Below are positions 34,676-42,250 of a stretch of 64,000 nt of DNA, one piece after another. The notes beneath the pieces were generated by a model. The model had not been told where the DNA came from and ran no database searches. It saw only the letters and a program-made list of their open reading frames with translations. The position numbers and the translations under genes were made by a program. The first letter of the stretch is position 1. Each line of letters begins with the position of its first letter. The stretch comes from a bacterium (GTDB lineage: Bacteria > Sysuimicrobiota > Sysuimicrobiia > Sysuimicrobiales > Segetimicrobiaceae), in assembly GCA_035295165.1 (NCBI GenBank), contig DATGJN010000091.1, forward strand, positions 62,001 to 126,000, in the 5' to 3' direction.

Positions 34676-35695
34676 ATGAGATGGAGTTCAGGCAGGCGCG
34701 CGCGTGCCGGCGGATGGTTCGCCGTCGTGCTGGTGATGACCCTGGTCACTAGCGCCGCGGCGCAGGCGATCGTCCCGGCACCCTACGTGAGAGTGTACGT
34801 CGACGGCCGGCTCGCGAGCCTCGACGTGCCCCCGGTGATCGCCGCGGGGCGGGTGCTCGTGCCTTTGCGGGGACTGTTCGAACAGATGGGGGCCGTCGTC
34901 GCCTGGGACGGCGGTACGCAGACCGTGCTGGCACAACGCGGGAATACCAGTGTGGCGCTTCAGATCGGATCCTCCCAGGCGACGGTCAACGGAGCGGCGC
35001 GGACACTGGACACGCCGCCGGTGCTCGTGGACGGGCGGACGATGATTCCGTTGCGCTTCGTCAGCGAGGCACTGGGGGTGCGCGTCGATTGGAACGCGGC
35101 AACGACGACGGTCACGATCAGCCAGACCTCCGCCCTGCCGCCGTCGGTGCGCTACGGTCCGTCTACCCCGGCGCCGCCTCCGCCCCGACCGGCTGCGATC
35201 GCGCCGCCTCCCCAGATCGTTGAGGTCGTTGTCCCTCCACCGGTTGTGGAGGTGGTCGTGGCTCCACCGCCGCCGCCCCGGCGCGAACCGCCACCGCCGT
35301 CCCGTCCGGGGTTTGTTTGGATCGCGGGCCACTGGCGGTACGCCGGCGGGTGGGTGTGGACGTCCGGTTGGTGGGACGCGGTGCCGTTTCCCGGTGCGGT
35401 CTGGGTTTCGAGCCGTTGGGAGCATCGCTCCGCGGGATGGACATGGATCGGAGGCTACTGGGGGGGATATGCCGTCACGCAAAACCCTCCGCCGCCCCCT
35501 CGCGTCGAGGTGATCGGTCGGCAGCCGGGTCCAGATGCCATTTGGATCAAAGGGGACTGGCGGTGGGACGCGAGGCAGTGGGTGTGGACGCCGGGTCGCT
35601 GGCAGCGGACGCCGTGGCGGACGGCGCACTGGGTGCCTGGATACTGGACCCGCCGGACGGTCGGTTGGGTGCGGGTGGCCGGCTACTGGCGGTAG
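34676..35695 (+). CDS. Secreted stalk-domain protein with Trp/Gly-rich repeats
   Basis: A 339-residue exported protein. After a Sec signal (about residues 1-31, ending near SAAAQA) comes a copper-amine-oxidase-N-like stalk domain (about 35-145) with two copies of the pattern 'VLVPLRGLFEQMGAVVAWD' and 'TMIPLRFVSEALGVRVDW'. A Pro-rich linker of about 45 residues follows. The C-terminal third is a set of aromatic repeats of the form W.xGHWRY/W.xGYW (for example FVWIAGHWRYAGGWVW and HWVPGYWTRRTVGW), like YXWGXW-repeat proteins. Probably cell-envelope associated, binding cell wall or surface polymers. GGAGGTG precedes the ATG. Single-gene transcript closed by the hairpin at 35725. Confidence 0.78.
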   Translation: MRWSSGRRARAGGWFAVVLVMTLVTSAAAQAIVPAPYVRVYVDGRLASLDVPPVIAAGRVLVPLRGLFEQMGAVVAWDGGTQTVLAQRGNTSVALQIGSSQATVNGAARTLDTPPVLVDGRTMIPLRFVSEALGVRVDWNAATTTVTISQTSALPPSVRYGPSTPAPPPPRPAAIAPPPQIVEVVVPPPVVEVVVAPPPPPRREPPPPSRPGFVWIAGHWRYAGGWVWTSGWWDAVPFPGAVWVSSRWEHRSAGWTWIGGYWGGYAVTQNPPPPPRVEVIGRQPGPDAIWIKGDWRWDARQWVWTPGRWQRTPWRTAHWVPGYWTRRTVGWVRVAGYWR

Positions 35696-35724
35696 CCGAA
35701 CATTCTGCGCGACGCCTCACGTAA

Positions 35725-35753
35725 CGGAGCCGCGTCCCCGCGACGCGGCTCCG
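35725..35753 (+). terminator. Terminator-like hairpin after the stalk-domain gene
   Basis: CGGAGCCGCGTC (35725-35736) and GACGCGGCTCCG (35742-35753) are perfect 12-base arms with a 5-base loop, 29 bases after the stop codon. No T-run follows. It separates the stalk-domain gene from the AIM24 gene. Confidence 0.6.
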
Positions 35754-35825
35754 CGTCTACGTCGATGCGCCATCGGGCAAGCAGTATACAGGTGCCCGAT
35801 CGATTCGGTTCATGGAGGGGTGTGC

Positions 35826-36521
35826 ATGCCTGTTCCTGTGATCCTGCCGACCCAGGCGCGCGACGAGACGTTCGGAGGCGTGACGTATCACATCGAAGGT
35901 GAGCTCGTTCCGGTGCTGCATGTAGAGCTGGGCAGCATGCCGGTCTATTTCGAGCATCACATCCTGTTGTGGAAGGACCCGGCCGTGAACATCGCGATCA
36001 AGCCTCTTCGGGGTGCGGTCAAACGCGTCCTCGCCGGCATGCCGGTGTTCGTGACGCAGACGCAGGGCGCCGGCCGCATCGCGTTCAGCCGGGACGGCGC
36101 CGGGCACGTCTTCGCCCTCCACATGAAGCCGGGCGAGGCCGTGGACGTTCGGGAACATCAGTTCCTCGCGGCCACGGACGCCATGGACTACACGTTCAAC
36201 CGGGTCAAAGGGGCCGCGAACGTCCTCTTCGGGGGAACGGGGTTCTTCATCGACACCTTCACGTGTACAAAATCCGATGGCATTCTCTGGCTCCACGGAT
36301 ACGGCAACGTGTTTTCCCTGACGCTCGGCGCCGGAGAACAGATCGACATCGAGCCCGGGGGGTGGATCTACAAGGACCGTACCGTGCAGATGCAGACCAT
36401 TTTTCAGAAGGTCTCGACCGGGTTGTTCGCGAGCGCCGGCAACCTCTTTTGGAACCGCTTCACCGGCCCGGGGCGAGTCGCGCTGCAGTCCATGTACCTG
36501 CACATGCCGACAGACGGTTAG
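35826..36521 (+). CDS. AIM24 (DUF124) family protein
   Basis: A 231-residue protein of the AIM24/TIGR00266 family, a beta-rich, tryptophan-RNA-binding-attenuator-like fold of unknown biochemical role. Family features: an N-terminal strand set, 'LHVELGSMPVYFEHHILLWK', 'VFVTQTQGAGRIAFSRDG', 'ALHMKPGEAVDVREHQFLAA', and the C-terminal 'LFWNRFTGPGRVALQS'. GGAGGGGTGTGC precedes the ATG at 35826. It lies alone between a terminator-like hairpin and the toxin-antitoxin pair. Related yeast Aim24 is mitochondrial; bacterial members are cytoplasmic. Confidence 0.82.
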   Translation: MPVPVILPTQARDETFGGVTYHIEGELVPVLHVELGSMPVYFEHHILLWKDPAVNIAIKPLRGAVKRVLAGMPVFVTQTQGAGRIAFSRDGAGHVFALHMKPGEAVDVREHQFLAATDAMDYTFNRVKGAANVLFGGTGFFIDTFTCTKSDGILWLHGYGNVFSLTLGAGEQIDIEPGGWIYKDRTVQMQTIFQKVSTGLFASAGNLFWNRFTGPGRVALQSMYLHMPTDG

Positions 36522-36539
36522 ACGCTACGGGGGTGCGTG

Positions 36540-36576
36540 TTGACATCATGATGCTGCTATATTAGCATCATGATGT
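36540..36576 (+). promoter_or_regulatory. Promoter and double-palindrome operator of toxin-antitoxin pair 2
   Basis: A consensus -35 TTGACA (36540-36545) leads, after 17 bases, into TAGCAT (36563-36568) as -10; an alternative TATATT lies at 36558-36563. Perfect 13-base inverted arms, ACATCATGATGCT (36543-36555) and AGCATCATGATGT (36564-36576), flank an 8-base spacer. Each arm itself contains the 10-base palindrome CATCATGATG. The second arm runs into the GTG start codon, so transcription would begin at or within a few bases of it: a leaderless message with the operator over promoter and start. This is an ideal site for autorepression by the ribbon-helix-helix antitoxin. Confidence 0.65.
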
Positions 36577-36820
36577 GCGAACAACAATCACATTAGACGA
36601 GGACGTTGCCGCGAGGCTCAAGGACGAAGTGCGACGATCGGGACGATCGTTCAAGGAGGTCGTGAACGAGTTTATCCGTCTTGGTCTGACGGCGCGCCGC
36701 GTGAATAGGCCTGCGCAACGATTCACCGTGAAGGCACGCTCGCTCGGGCTGCGGCCGGGCCTCGACTACGACAAGACGAGTGAACTGGTGGAGCAATTGG
36801 AAGGTCCGCTTCACAAGTGA
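36575..36820 (+). CDS. Ribbon-helix-helix antitoxin (CopG/VapB-like)
   Basis: An 81-residue protein. MRTTITLDEDVAARLKDEVR followed by 'SFKEVVNEFIRLGL' is a ribbon-helix-helix DNA-binding fold; the tail (about 50-81) should bind and block the PIN toxin. The GTG start lies inside the right half of the palindromic operator, and no Shine-Dalgarno sequence exists, consistent with leaderless translation. The TGA overlaps the toxin GTG by four bases. The presumed targets of repression are the two CATCATGATG sites. Confidence 0.82.
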   Translation: MRTTITLDEDVAARLKDEVRRSGRSFKEVVNEFIRLGLTARRVNRPAQRFTVKARSLGLRPGLDYDKTSELVEQLEGPLHK

Positions 36821-37254
36821 TCCTCGTCGACGTCAACCTCTTGTTGTACGCGTACAACCCCGCGTTCGAACACCATGTGCGCGCGCGGGACTGGCTGGAG
36901 GAGGTGCTCTCCCATACGGATCCAGTGTGTCTCGCGTGGGCGACGATCCTTGCGTTTCTGCGCATTGCGACGAACCCGCGGGCATTCGAACATCCGCTGA
37001 CGATCCGCGAGGCCGTCCCAATCGTTTCCGACTGGTTGGCGCAGCCGATGGTGACGATTGTGGAGCCGGGAGAGCGACACTGGACGATTTTGCAGGACCT
37101 TCTCACTCGCGTGCACGCGAGAGGCCCCGCGGTGACTGACGCTCATCTCGCCGCTCTGGCGATCGAACACGGGGCGACGCTCTGCTCGAGCGACCGAGAC
37201 TTCGAGCGCTTTCCGGGTCTCCGGGTTCTCAATCCACTCGCGGCGCAGACCTGA
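36817..37254 (+). CDS. vapC: PIN-domain toxin (VapC-like endoribonuclease)
   Basis: A 145-residue PIN protein. Asp5 in ILVDVNLLLYAY, Asp108 in AVTDAHLAALA and Asp126 in CSSDRDFERF are active-site acids. The helix that usually carries a Glu reads WATILAFLRIATNPR, a pattern typical of one VapC subgroup, so the missing Glu is not evidence of inactivation. GTG start, overlapping the antitoxin by four bases. Different in sequence type from the PIN toxin at 558, and paired with a different antitoxin class, so the two modules are not a recent duplication. Confidence 0.83.
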   Translation: MILVDVNLLLYAYNPAFEHHVRARDWLEEVLSHTDPVCLAWATILAFLRIATNPRAFEHPLTIREAVPIVSDWLAQPMVTIVEPGERHWTILQDLLTRVHARGPAVTDAHLAALAIEHGATLCSSDRDFERFPGLRVLNPLAAQT

Positions 37255-37264
37255 CGAGCGTGCG

Positions 37265-37284
37265 TCGAAGTCGAAACGCTTCGA
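37265..37284. terminator. Weak hairpin between convergent genes
   Basis: TCGAAG (37265-37270) and CTTCGA (37279-37284) with an 8-base loop lie in the 36-base gap between the convergent toxin and phosphorylase genes. It is a short stem without a T-run. Confidence 0.3.
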
Positions 37285-37290
37285 GCCCGG

Positions 37291-38190
37291 TCAGGTGTCC
37301 TGTCCGCTGGCTTGGGCGTTCACCCCGTACGCAGCGGGTCTGACCTTCCGATACCCGCCACAGCCGCAGTCGTCGGTCAGCTCGGCATGCGCGATCGTGC
37401 GCAGGCTGATGCGCGCCGCGGTCGCGCCCAGCTCCTCGTGGATCGTGTCCAACGCACCCCACTCTTCCGGGATGACGCCGTCGACGTAGTTGGTCACGTA
37501 CGACGCGCTGACGAAGCACGCGCCGATCTCGCGCGCGTTGGTGGCCTCCGGAGCGATGCTCTGGTTGACTGCGTCGGCGCCGAGCGACTGGAGCGCGCGG
37601 GCTTCGGCGGGGGTCTCGAAGCGCGGCCCCCATGTATGCGCCATCACCAGCCGGTTGGCCATGCCGTACACGCGGTCGGGGGCGGGCCATAGCCGCCGGG
37701 CTGTGCGTTCCAGCGTGCGGCCCAGGCTGGGGCACACGAGCTGATTCCCGCGGCACGCGTACGCGAATCGCCCCGGCAGCGTCGAGTACGTGGTTTGGCC
37801 CAGGTCCAGCACGTCGCTGGTGACCACGAAGTCCCGAGGTTGCAGCGCCCGGTTGATCGAGCCGCAGGTGCTGTCGGCCAGCACCTTGCGCACGCCCGCC
37901 TGCGCCAGAGTCCAGAAGACTCGACGATGCGCCGAGTGGTCGACGGCGTCGAGCGGCCAGCCGTGCGAGAACACGTTCAGCGCGAGACGGGTGCGGCCGT
38001 CTTCGGTCACGCCGCCGTCGAACTCGATGAGCTGCCACCGCTCGGTGCGTCCCCACGGCGTATCGAAGCTGAGGCCGCGCTCGACCACGCGCACGCCCGG
38101 CTCGCGGAGATCGTCCGGAAACCTGAGCCCCCAGCTGGCGCTGCCCGAGATCAGCGCCAACGCGGCTTTCGGGATTTTCTCGCCGCCCAT
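37291..38190 (-). CDS. Purine nucleoside phosphorylase / MTAP-like protein
   Basis: A 299-residue member of the PNP/MTAP (PNP_UDP_1) family. The opening 'AALALISGSASWGLRFP' corresponds to the phosphate-binding glycine loop, and 'FSHGWPLDAVDHSAHRRVFW' to the HxH.i pattern of MTA phosphorylases. 'VMAHTWGPRFETPAEARAL' and 'NQSIAPEATNAREIGACFVS' are the substrate-site motifs (GPRFET.AE and N.s..PEa..ArE). Members split methylthioadenosine or purine nucleosides with phosphate. Sequence around the motifs is divergent, so the exact nucleoside is unsure. The ATG at 38190 lies 8 bases after the creatininase-family stop, with GAGG upstream: a two-gene operon. Confidence 0.78.
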   Translation of the reverse strand: MGGEKIPKAALALISGSASWGLRFPDDLREPGVRVVERGLSFDTPWGRTERWQLIEFDGGVTEDGRTRLALNVFSHGWPLDAVDHSAHRRVFWTLAQAGVRKVLADSTCGSINRALQPRDFVVTSDVLDLGQTTYSTLPGRFAYACRGNQLVCPSLGRTLERTARRLWPAPDRVYGMANRLVMAHTWGPRFETPAEARALQSLGADAVNQSIAPEATNAREIGACFVSASYVTNYVDGVIPEEWGALDTIHEELGATAARISLRTIAHAELTDDCGCGGYRKVRPAAYGVNAQASGQDT

Positions 38191-38198
38191 CGTCCTCG

Positions 38199-39011
38199 CT
38201 ACGCCGTTTGGAGCGCCTTGGCCGGGTCGAGCTTCTGAAAGTCCTTCGCGAAGGCCACGATGTGGTCGACGATGCGCGCGAGCGACTCCTCGCCCCTCCG
38301 CTTCAGCGCCTCGAGCGCCGCCTTGTCGACCTCCGGCGCGCTCTCCACGTCTACGTCCCAGGAATCCACCGGAATGATCACCGGGGCGCTCTGATACTCG
38401 AAGTTGCTGAAGCCGAGCGGCTTGATCTTGTCTCCAAACAGCTGGCGCATCGGCGGGTTCACGCCCCACTCGCCCTTGTACCCGCCGGGCCTCACATCCG
38501 CGATGTGCGCGCCGCTGACCGCCAGCGCCACGGCGAGCTCCCAGATGTGGGTGCCTTCGGGGAACGCGTTCGGCGCGATCTTCTTGCCGATGTTCCACCA
38601 TTCCAAGACCGCGATCAGCATGCCGAGTTCCCGCACGTTGCGGCCCGTCCGGATGAGCGGCTCCCGGTTGCCGCCGTGGCCGTTGAGGAAGATCACCTTG
38701 CGGACGCCGTTGTCGTAGAGGCTCTCGCAAATGTCGGTGTAGACCGCCTCGATTACGTCCTGGCTGATGGTGATCGAACCGGGGTAGTGTGCCATCTTGT
38801 CGTTCTCGCCGTACGGGACCGCCGGCAGCGTTACCAGCCCGGTCCGCTTACCGACCTCGTCGGCGATCCACGCCACCGAGCTCGTGTCGATGCCGATCGG
38901 CGTCGGGCCGTGCGAATGCAGAGTGCCCACGGCCATGATCGCGGTGTCGGACCTCTTGAACGCCTCTTCGGCTTCTTTCCAGGACATCTCATCCAGCCGG
39001 TGCTTGGCCAC
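38199..39011 (-). CDS. Creatininase-family amidohydrolase with altered metal ligand
   Basis: A 270-residue creatininase fold protein. In the first metal motif most members read EQHGPHLP; here it is TLHSHGPTPIGIDTSSV, so His replaces the Glu ligand while the following His and the Asp are kept. 'VIFLNGHGGNREPLIRTG' is the second conserved motif. Family members hydrolyse cyclic amides (creatinine), formamides (FAPy-type) or peptides (MftE). The GTG start is set by AAGGAGGTGGACA directly upstream; the open frame extends further but without signals. It is co-transcribed with the nucleoside phosphorylase-like gene, suggesting a purine-derived or cyclic-amide substrate. Confidence 0.82.
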   Translation of the reverse strand: MAKHRLDEMSWKEAEEAFKRSDTAIMAVGTLHSHGPTPIGIDTSSVAWIADEVGKRTGLVTLPAVPYGENDKMAHYPGSITISQDVIEAVYTDICESLYDNGVRKVIFLNGHGGNREPLIRTGRNVRELGMLIAVLEWWNIGKKIAPNAFPEGTHIWELAVALAVSGAHIADVRPGGYKGEWGVNPPMRQLFGDKIKPLGFSNFEYQSAPVIIPVDSWDVDVESAPEVDKAALEALKRRGEESLARIVDHIVAFAKDFQKLDPAKALQTA

Positions 39012-39376
39012 TGTCCACCTCCTTGACTCGCCCGGAGTGACCCGGCCGTGCCGCACGTCCCCGCCGGCCGCGGCGTCATCCGAAGCGTTCCCCAGATAGA
39101 TCCTTCGATCAGGGATGTCGATCTTCCCTGGCCGTCCGCCGTGGGGCGCCGCGGCAAGGAGTCGACCTCGCAGTCCGCCTTCCTTTGGAGTCGCGTCCTG
39201 CCGAAAAGAGGCGACGGCGCCTCGGGCAAGTCGGTGGCACGAGGGTCCAAAGCGCGCGAAGGCCAATATTGAAGTCTTTGTGGAGAGCGCAGATGAATTG
39301 ATAACGTAGTGCGACGAGATCCCCGAACCGTTGCGCGCGGTTCTCGAAGGGACCGGTCGTACATCGGAGGGAGAAG
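39012..39376. other. Intergenic region between divergent creatininase and SDR genes
   Basis: About 365 bases with no convincing gene. Its right part (39260-39310) is distinctly A+T richer and must hold promoters for the plus-strand operon; TTGAAG at 39269 and GATAAC at 39300 are too far apart to be a standard pair. No repeats or hairpins stand out. Confidence 0.35.
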
Positions 39377-40192
39377 ATGGAATTCGCCGGCAAGGTTGTG
39401 TGGCTGACGGGCGGGGGCGGACGTATCGGGCGGGCGATCGCCGCGGCGTTCGCTCGAGAGGGAGCCTCCGTCGGGATCTGCGATCTGAACGGGGACGCCG
39501 CGACGCAGTCGCTCGAGGCCATGCGGGCTGGGGGAGGTCGCGGTGTCGCGCTCCGCGGGGATGTGAGCGTCGAGGCGGACGTGGACCGCATGCTCGCGGA
39601 GATCACAACGTCGCTTGGGCCAGTGGACATCTTGGTGACGAGTCACGGGAACTCCCCGAACATGCCGGTGCTGGAGATGGACCTGGCCACATGGCAGTCG
39701 GCGTTCACCGTCAACACCCAGGGGTGTTTCCTGGCGTGCCGGGCCGCGGCGCGTCAGATGGTCGCGCGTCGGGCACGGGGTGTCATCATCAACTTGTCCT
39801 CGGGGGCCGCGACGTCCGGCCGGCCGGGCTCGTCCGCCTATTGCGGCTCGAAGGCGGCGATCAACATGCTGAACCACGTGCTCGCGACGGAACTGGGCCC
39901 CCACGGTATCCGCGTCAACGCCATCTCGCCCGGGCTGGTTACCCCAACGGCGCTGCGGCACGGCGAGGCAGGGCACCCATATCTGAACCTGATGATCGAC
40001 ATGACCCCGCTCGGCCGGACCGGCGTGCCGACCGACGTCGCGGAGGCGGTGCTTGCGCTCGCGTCCGACCGCCTCGGATGGGTGACCGGTGCCAATCTCG
40101 AGGTCAGCGGCGGCTCGCACTGCGGCCGCACGAACGCCCCGTACACGCCGAGGTTGACGCCGCCGGGCGCCACGCCCCCGCCGCGTGCCTAG
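39377..40192 (+). CDS. Short-chain dehydrogenase/reductase
   Basis: A 271-residue classical SDR. TGGGGRIGRAIAAAF is the nucleotide-binding glycine motif, with 'CDLNGD' after it suggesting NAD preference. 'VDILVTSHGNSPN' stands for NNAG. The catalytic set is Ser in NLSSGAATSG and Tyr-x-x-x-Lys in SAYCGSKAAINM. Residues after 'ISPGLVTPTALR' form the substrate lid. CGGAGGGAGAAG precedes the ATG. First gene of a plus-strand run with an amidohydrolase, a Rieske protein and a small protein; it likely oxidises an alcohol or hydroxy-acid in the same pathway. Unlike the SDR at 32444 it has an intact active site. Confidence 0.88.
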   Translation: MEFAGKVVWLTGGGGRIGRAIAAAFAREGASVGICDLNGDAATQSLEAMRAGGGRGVALRGDVSVEADVDRMLAEITTSLGPVDILVTSHGNSPNMPVLEMDLATWQSAFTVNTQGCFLACRAAARQMVARRARGVIINLSSGAATSGRPGSSAYCGSKAAINMLNHVLATELGPHGIRVNAISPGLVTPTALRHGEAGHPYLNLMIDMTPLGRTGVPTDVAEAVLALASDRLGWVTGANLEVSGGSHCGRTNAPYTPRLTPPGATPPPRA

Positions 40193-40349
40193 TGGACGTG
40201 CCGCGGGGCCTCGGTGTCCGCGAGACCTGACGCCACGTTCGACTCCCGGCAGGCTTTGCTAGACTGATATCTGGGCCACCGATCGACGAGGGTGCCGGGC
40301 GTGGGCCTCGTCGGGATGGATGCAGGGTGGCGATTCGGAGGTGCGTTCC

Positions 40350-41480
40350 GTGGCCGATAGCCCATCGCCGTCGAACACACGAACGAAGCTGAGCGATGTC
40401 GTCGTTGTCGACGTCGACATCCACGCGGACGACCCACCCGGAGCGCTCGCTCCGTACTGTGACATGCCGTGGCGGCGGTCTCTGGAACTGCAGGCGACCC
40501 TTCCGTCGCGCTACCTGAGTTACGGCGGGTACTCGCCGAGCCTGGGCCTCGACCCGCCGTTTCCGGGCGGCCTGCACGGACGGACCACCCCGACCGCGGC
40601 GAAGATGCGCGAGGAGCTCGACGCGATCTCGGTGGACATCGGGATCTTGTTCCCCGACCATCTGCTGCTCATGGCGCAGTTGCCGAACGCCGACTACGCG
40701 GCCGCCCTCGGCCGTGCGTACAACCGCTGGCTCCTCGAGAAGTGGCTTGCGGTGGAGCCCTCGCTCTACGGCGCGCTCGTCGCGGCTCCCCAGGATCCCG
40801 TCGACGCGGCGCGGGAGATCGACAAGTACGGTGCGGATCCCAAGGTCGTGGCGGTCTATCTGCCGACGTCCGCGGTGTACCCGCTGTGGGGCCACCGGAA
40901 GTACGACCCGATCTACGCCGCGGCCGAGGCCGCGGGCCTGCCCGTGATGCTGCACAGCGTGTCTGCCGTGTTCCCGGTGTTCCCGTTCAACGTGGAGCAG
41001 TTCGACACGGCGCTCGCCCGGCACACCGTCGGGCATACGTTCGCGATGATGGCGAACCTGATCAGCATGGTGACGACCGGGGTGCCGGTGCGATTCCCGA
41101 AGCTCAAGGTGTGCTTCACCGAGGCCGGGATCTCGTGGGTGCCGTTCATCATGTGGCGGCTGGACAAGGAATACAACGAGAGCCGCCGCGAGGTGCCGTT
41201 CCTCGAGGACCGGCCGAGCGCGTACGTCAAACAGATGTACTTCGCCACGCAGCCTGTCGAGGAGCCGGAGAACCCGCGCCACCTCGCGGCGACGATTGAG
41301 GTCATCGGGGACGATCACATCCTGTTCGCCTCCGATTGGCCGCACCACGACTTCGACCACCCGCGTCACGTGTTCGACCTGCCGCTCGCGCCCGAGACGA
41401 AACGCCGGATCATGGGCGAGAACGCCCTCCGGCTGTTCGGGATCCCGGCCCCCGCCAAGTCCCCGAAGACGGGCGCGTGA
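40350..41480 (+). CDS. Amidohydrolase-2 family protein (decarboxylase-like)
   Basis: A 376-residue Amidohydro_2 protein. The first metal motif is degenerate: VVVDVDIHADDPP gives D-I-H rather than HxH. Later 'VMLHSVSAVFP' and 'HTVGHTFAMMA' carry histidines, and 'ILFASDWPHHDFDHPRHV' holds the conserved Asp. 'CFTEAGISWVPFIMWRLDKE' is typical of the gamma-resorcylate/ACMSD decarboxylase group. The GTG at 40350 is chosen for the GGAGG 8 bases upstream; ATG 40320 is an alternative. The next gene, for a Rieske protein, starts on the last base of this stop codon (TGATG), so the two products are likely made together. Confidence 0.82.
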   Translation: MADSPSPSNTRTKLSDVVVVDVDIHADDPPGALAPYCDMPWRRSLELQATLPSRYLSYGGYSPSLGLDPPFPGGLHGRTTPTAAKMREELDAISVDIGILFPDHLLLMAQLPNADYAAALGRAYNRWLLEKWLAVEPSLYGALVAAPQDPVDAAREIDKYGADPKVVAVYLPTSAVYPLWGHRKYDPIYAAAEAAGLPVMLHSVSAVFPVFPFNVEQFDTALARHTVGHTFAMMANLISMVTTGVPVRFPKLKVCFTEAGISWVPFIMWRLDKEYNESRREVPFLEDRPSAYVKQMYFATQPVEEPENPRHLAATIEVIGDDHILFASDWPHHDFDHPRHVFDLPLAPETKRRIMGENALRLFGIPAPAKSPKTGA

Positions 41481-41836
41481 TGGCCGACGTGACGGTCGCC
41501 CGGGTCAGCGAGTTCCCTTCCGGTGCGCGCCGCGTCGTCCGCAGCGGGCGCATCGAGATCGGTGTCTTCAACGTGGACGGCCGGTACTACGCGCTGCCGA
41601 ACGTGTGCGCCCACCAGTTCGGACCCCTGTGCGAGGGGCGCGTAACCGGGACCCTGATCGCGAACGCCGAGACGGAGTGGAGGCGGGCGTGGGTGCGCGA
41701 GGGCGCGATCCTGACGTGCCCCTGGCATTCGCTCGAATACGACATCACGACTGGCCGCTGCCTGGCCTACCCCGGTATCAAGCTGCGACAGTATCCGGTG
41801 CGCGTCGAAGGAGAGTACGTCGTCGTCTCGGTGTAG
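41480..41836 (+). CDS. Rieske [2Fe-2S] ferredoxin-like protein
   Basis: A 118-residue single-domain Rieske protein. The cluster ligands are Cys43-x-His45 (NVCAHQFGPL) and Cys80-x-x-His83 (TCPWHSLEYD). Compared with typical Rieske ferredoxins it has an insert of about 15 residues between the motifs (ANAETEWRRAWVREG). It should shuttle single electrons, normally to an oxygenase, yet no oxygenase or reductase gene is adjacent; its partners here are an SDR and an amidohydrolase. Starts at the ATG overlapping the amidohydrolase stop by one base. Confidence 0.85.
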   Translation: MADVTVARVSEFPSGARRVVRSGRIEIGVFNVDGRYYALPNVCAHQFGPLCEGRVTGTLIANAETEWRRAWVREGAILTCPWHSLEYDITTGRCLAYPGIKLRQYPVRVEGEYVVVSV

Positions 41837-41847
41837 AGGAGCGTGAC

Positions 41848-42078
41848 GTGATCTATCTCGTGCGCTGCGCCGAGTGCGATCAGGCGTTCTGGTTGGACGT
41901 CCGAGACGCGCGGACGCCGGCGCACAACCGGTGGGACCGACGCGCGTCCGCGCTTCCTGCCGCCGAACGGGGCGACGGCAGCGGACGCACCGGGCACTGG
42001 GTCATGGAGAGTCTCCGGCCGCTGCCGGCGATCACCCGTCCCGACCAACCCTGGACTCGGCGGTCGGACGGTTTCTGA
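41848..42078 (+). CDS. Small conserved-looking protein downstream of the Rieske gene
   Basis: A 76-residue frame starting at GTG 41848, 11 bases after the Rieske stop, with AGAGGAG about 7 bases upstream. It begins MIYLVRCAECDQAFWLDVRD with one CxxC pair; the rest is hydrophilic and ends QPWTRRSDGF. The single CxxC and the His/Trp residues could give a small metal- or cluster-binding protein. No family recognised. Position and spacing indicate it is the last gene of the four-gene operon. Confidence 0.5.
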   Translation: MIYLVRCAECDQAFWLDVRDARTPAHNRWDRRASALPAAERGDGSGRTGHWVMESLRPLPAITRPDQPWTRRSDGF

Positions 42079-42156
42079 AACACACCGCGAACTGGAGACC
42101 AACATCCAGATTCAGAGGCCGTCGGCTGTGGCGAGTCCTGGATTCCGCGCGTGTCA

Positions 42157-42209
42157 CCCGACGGTCGGGAACGTGCGAAGGGGGACTGCGGGCCGGCGGC
42201 GAACGCTCG
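42157..42209 (+). repeat. Degenerate direct repeat, left copy
   Basis: CCCGACGGTCG followed by GAACG..GC.AAGGG and, after a variable 14 bases, CGGCGAACGCTCG. The same order recurs at 43211-43262 on the other side of the alpha/beta hydrolase gene. The first 26 bases differ at three positions and the last 13 at one. Confidence 0.45.
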
Positions 42210-42250
42210 AATCGACTCGACTTCAATCATCGATGGGAATCTCGGGTAGA

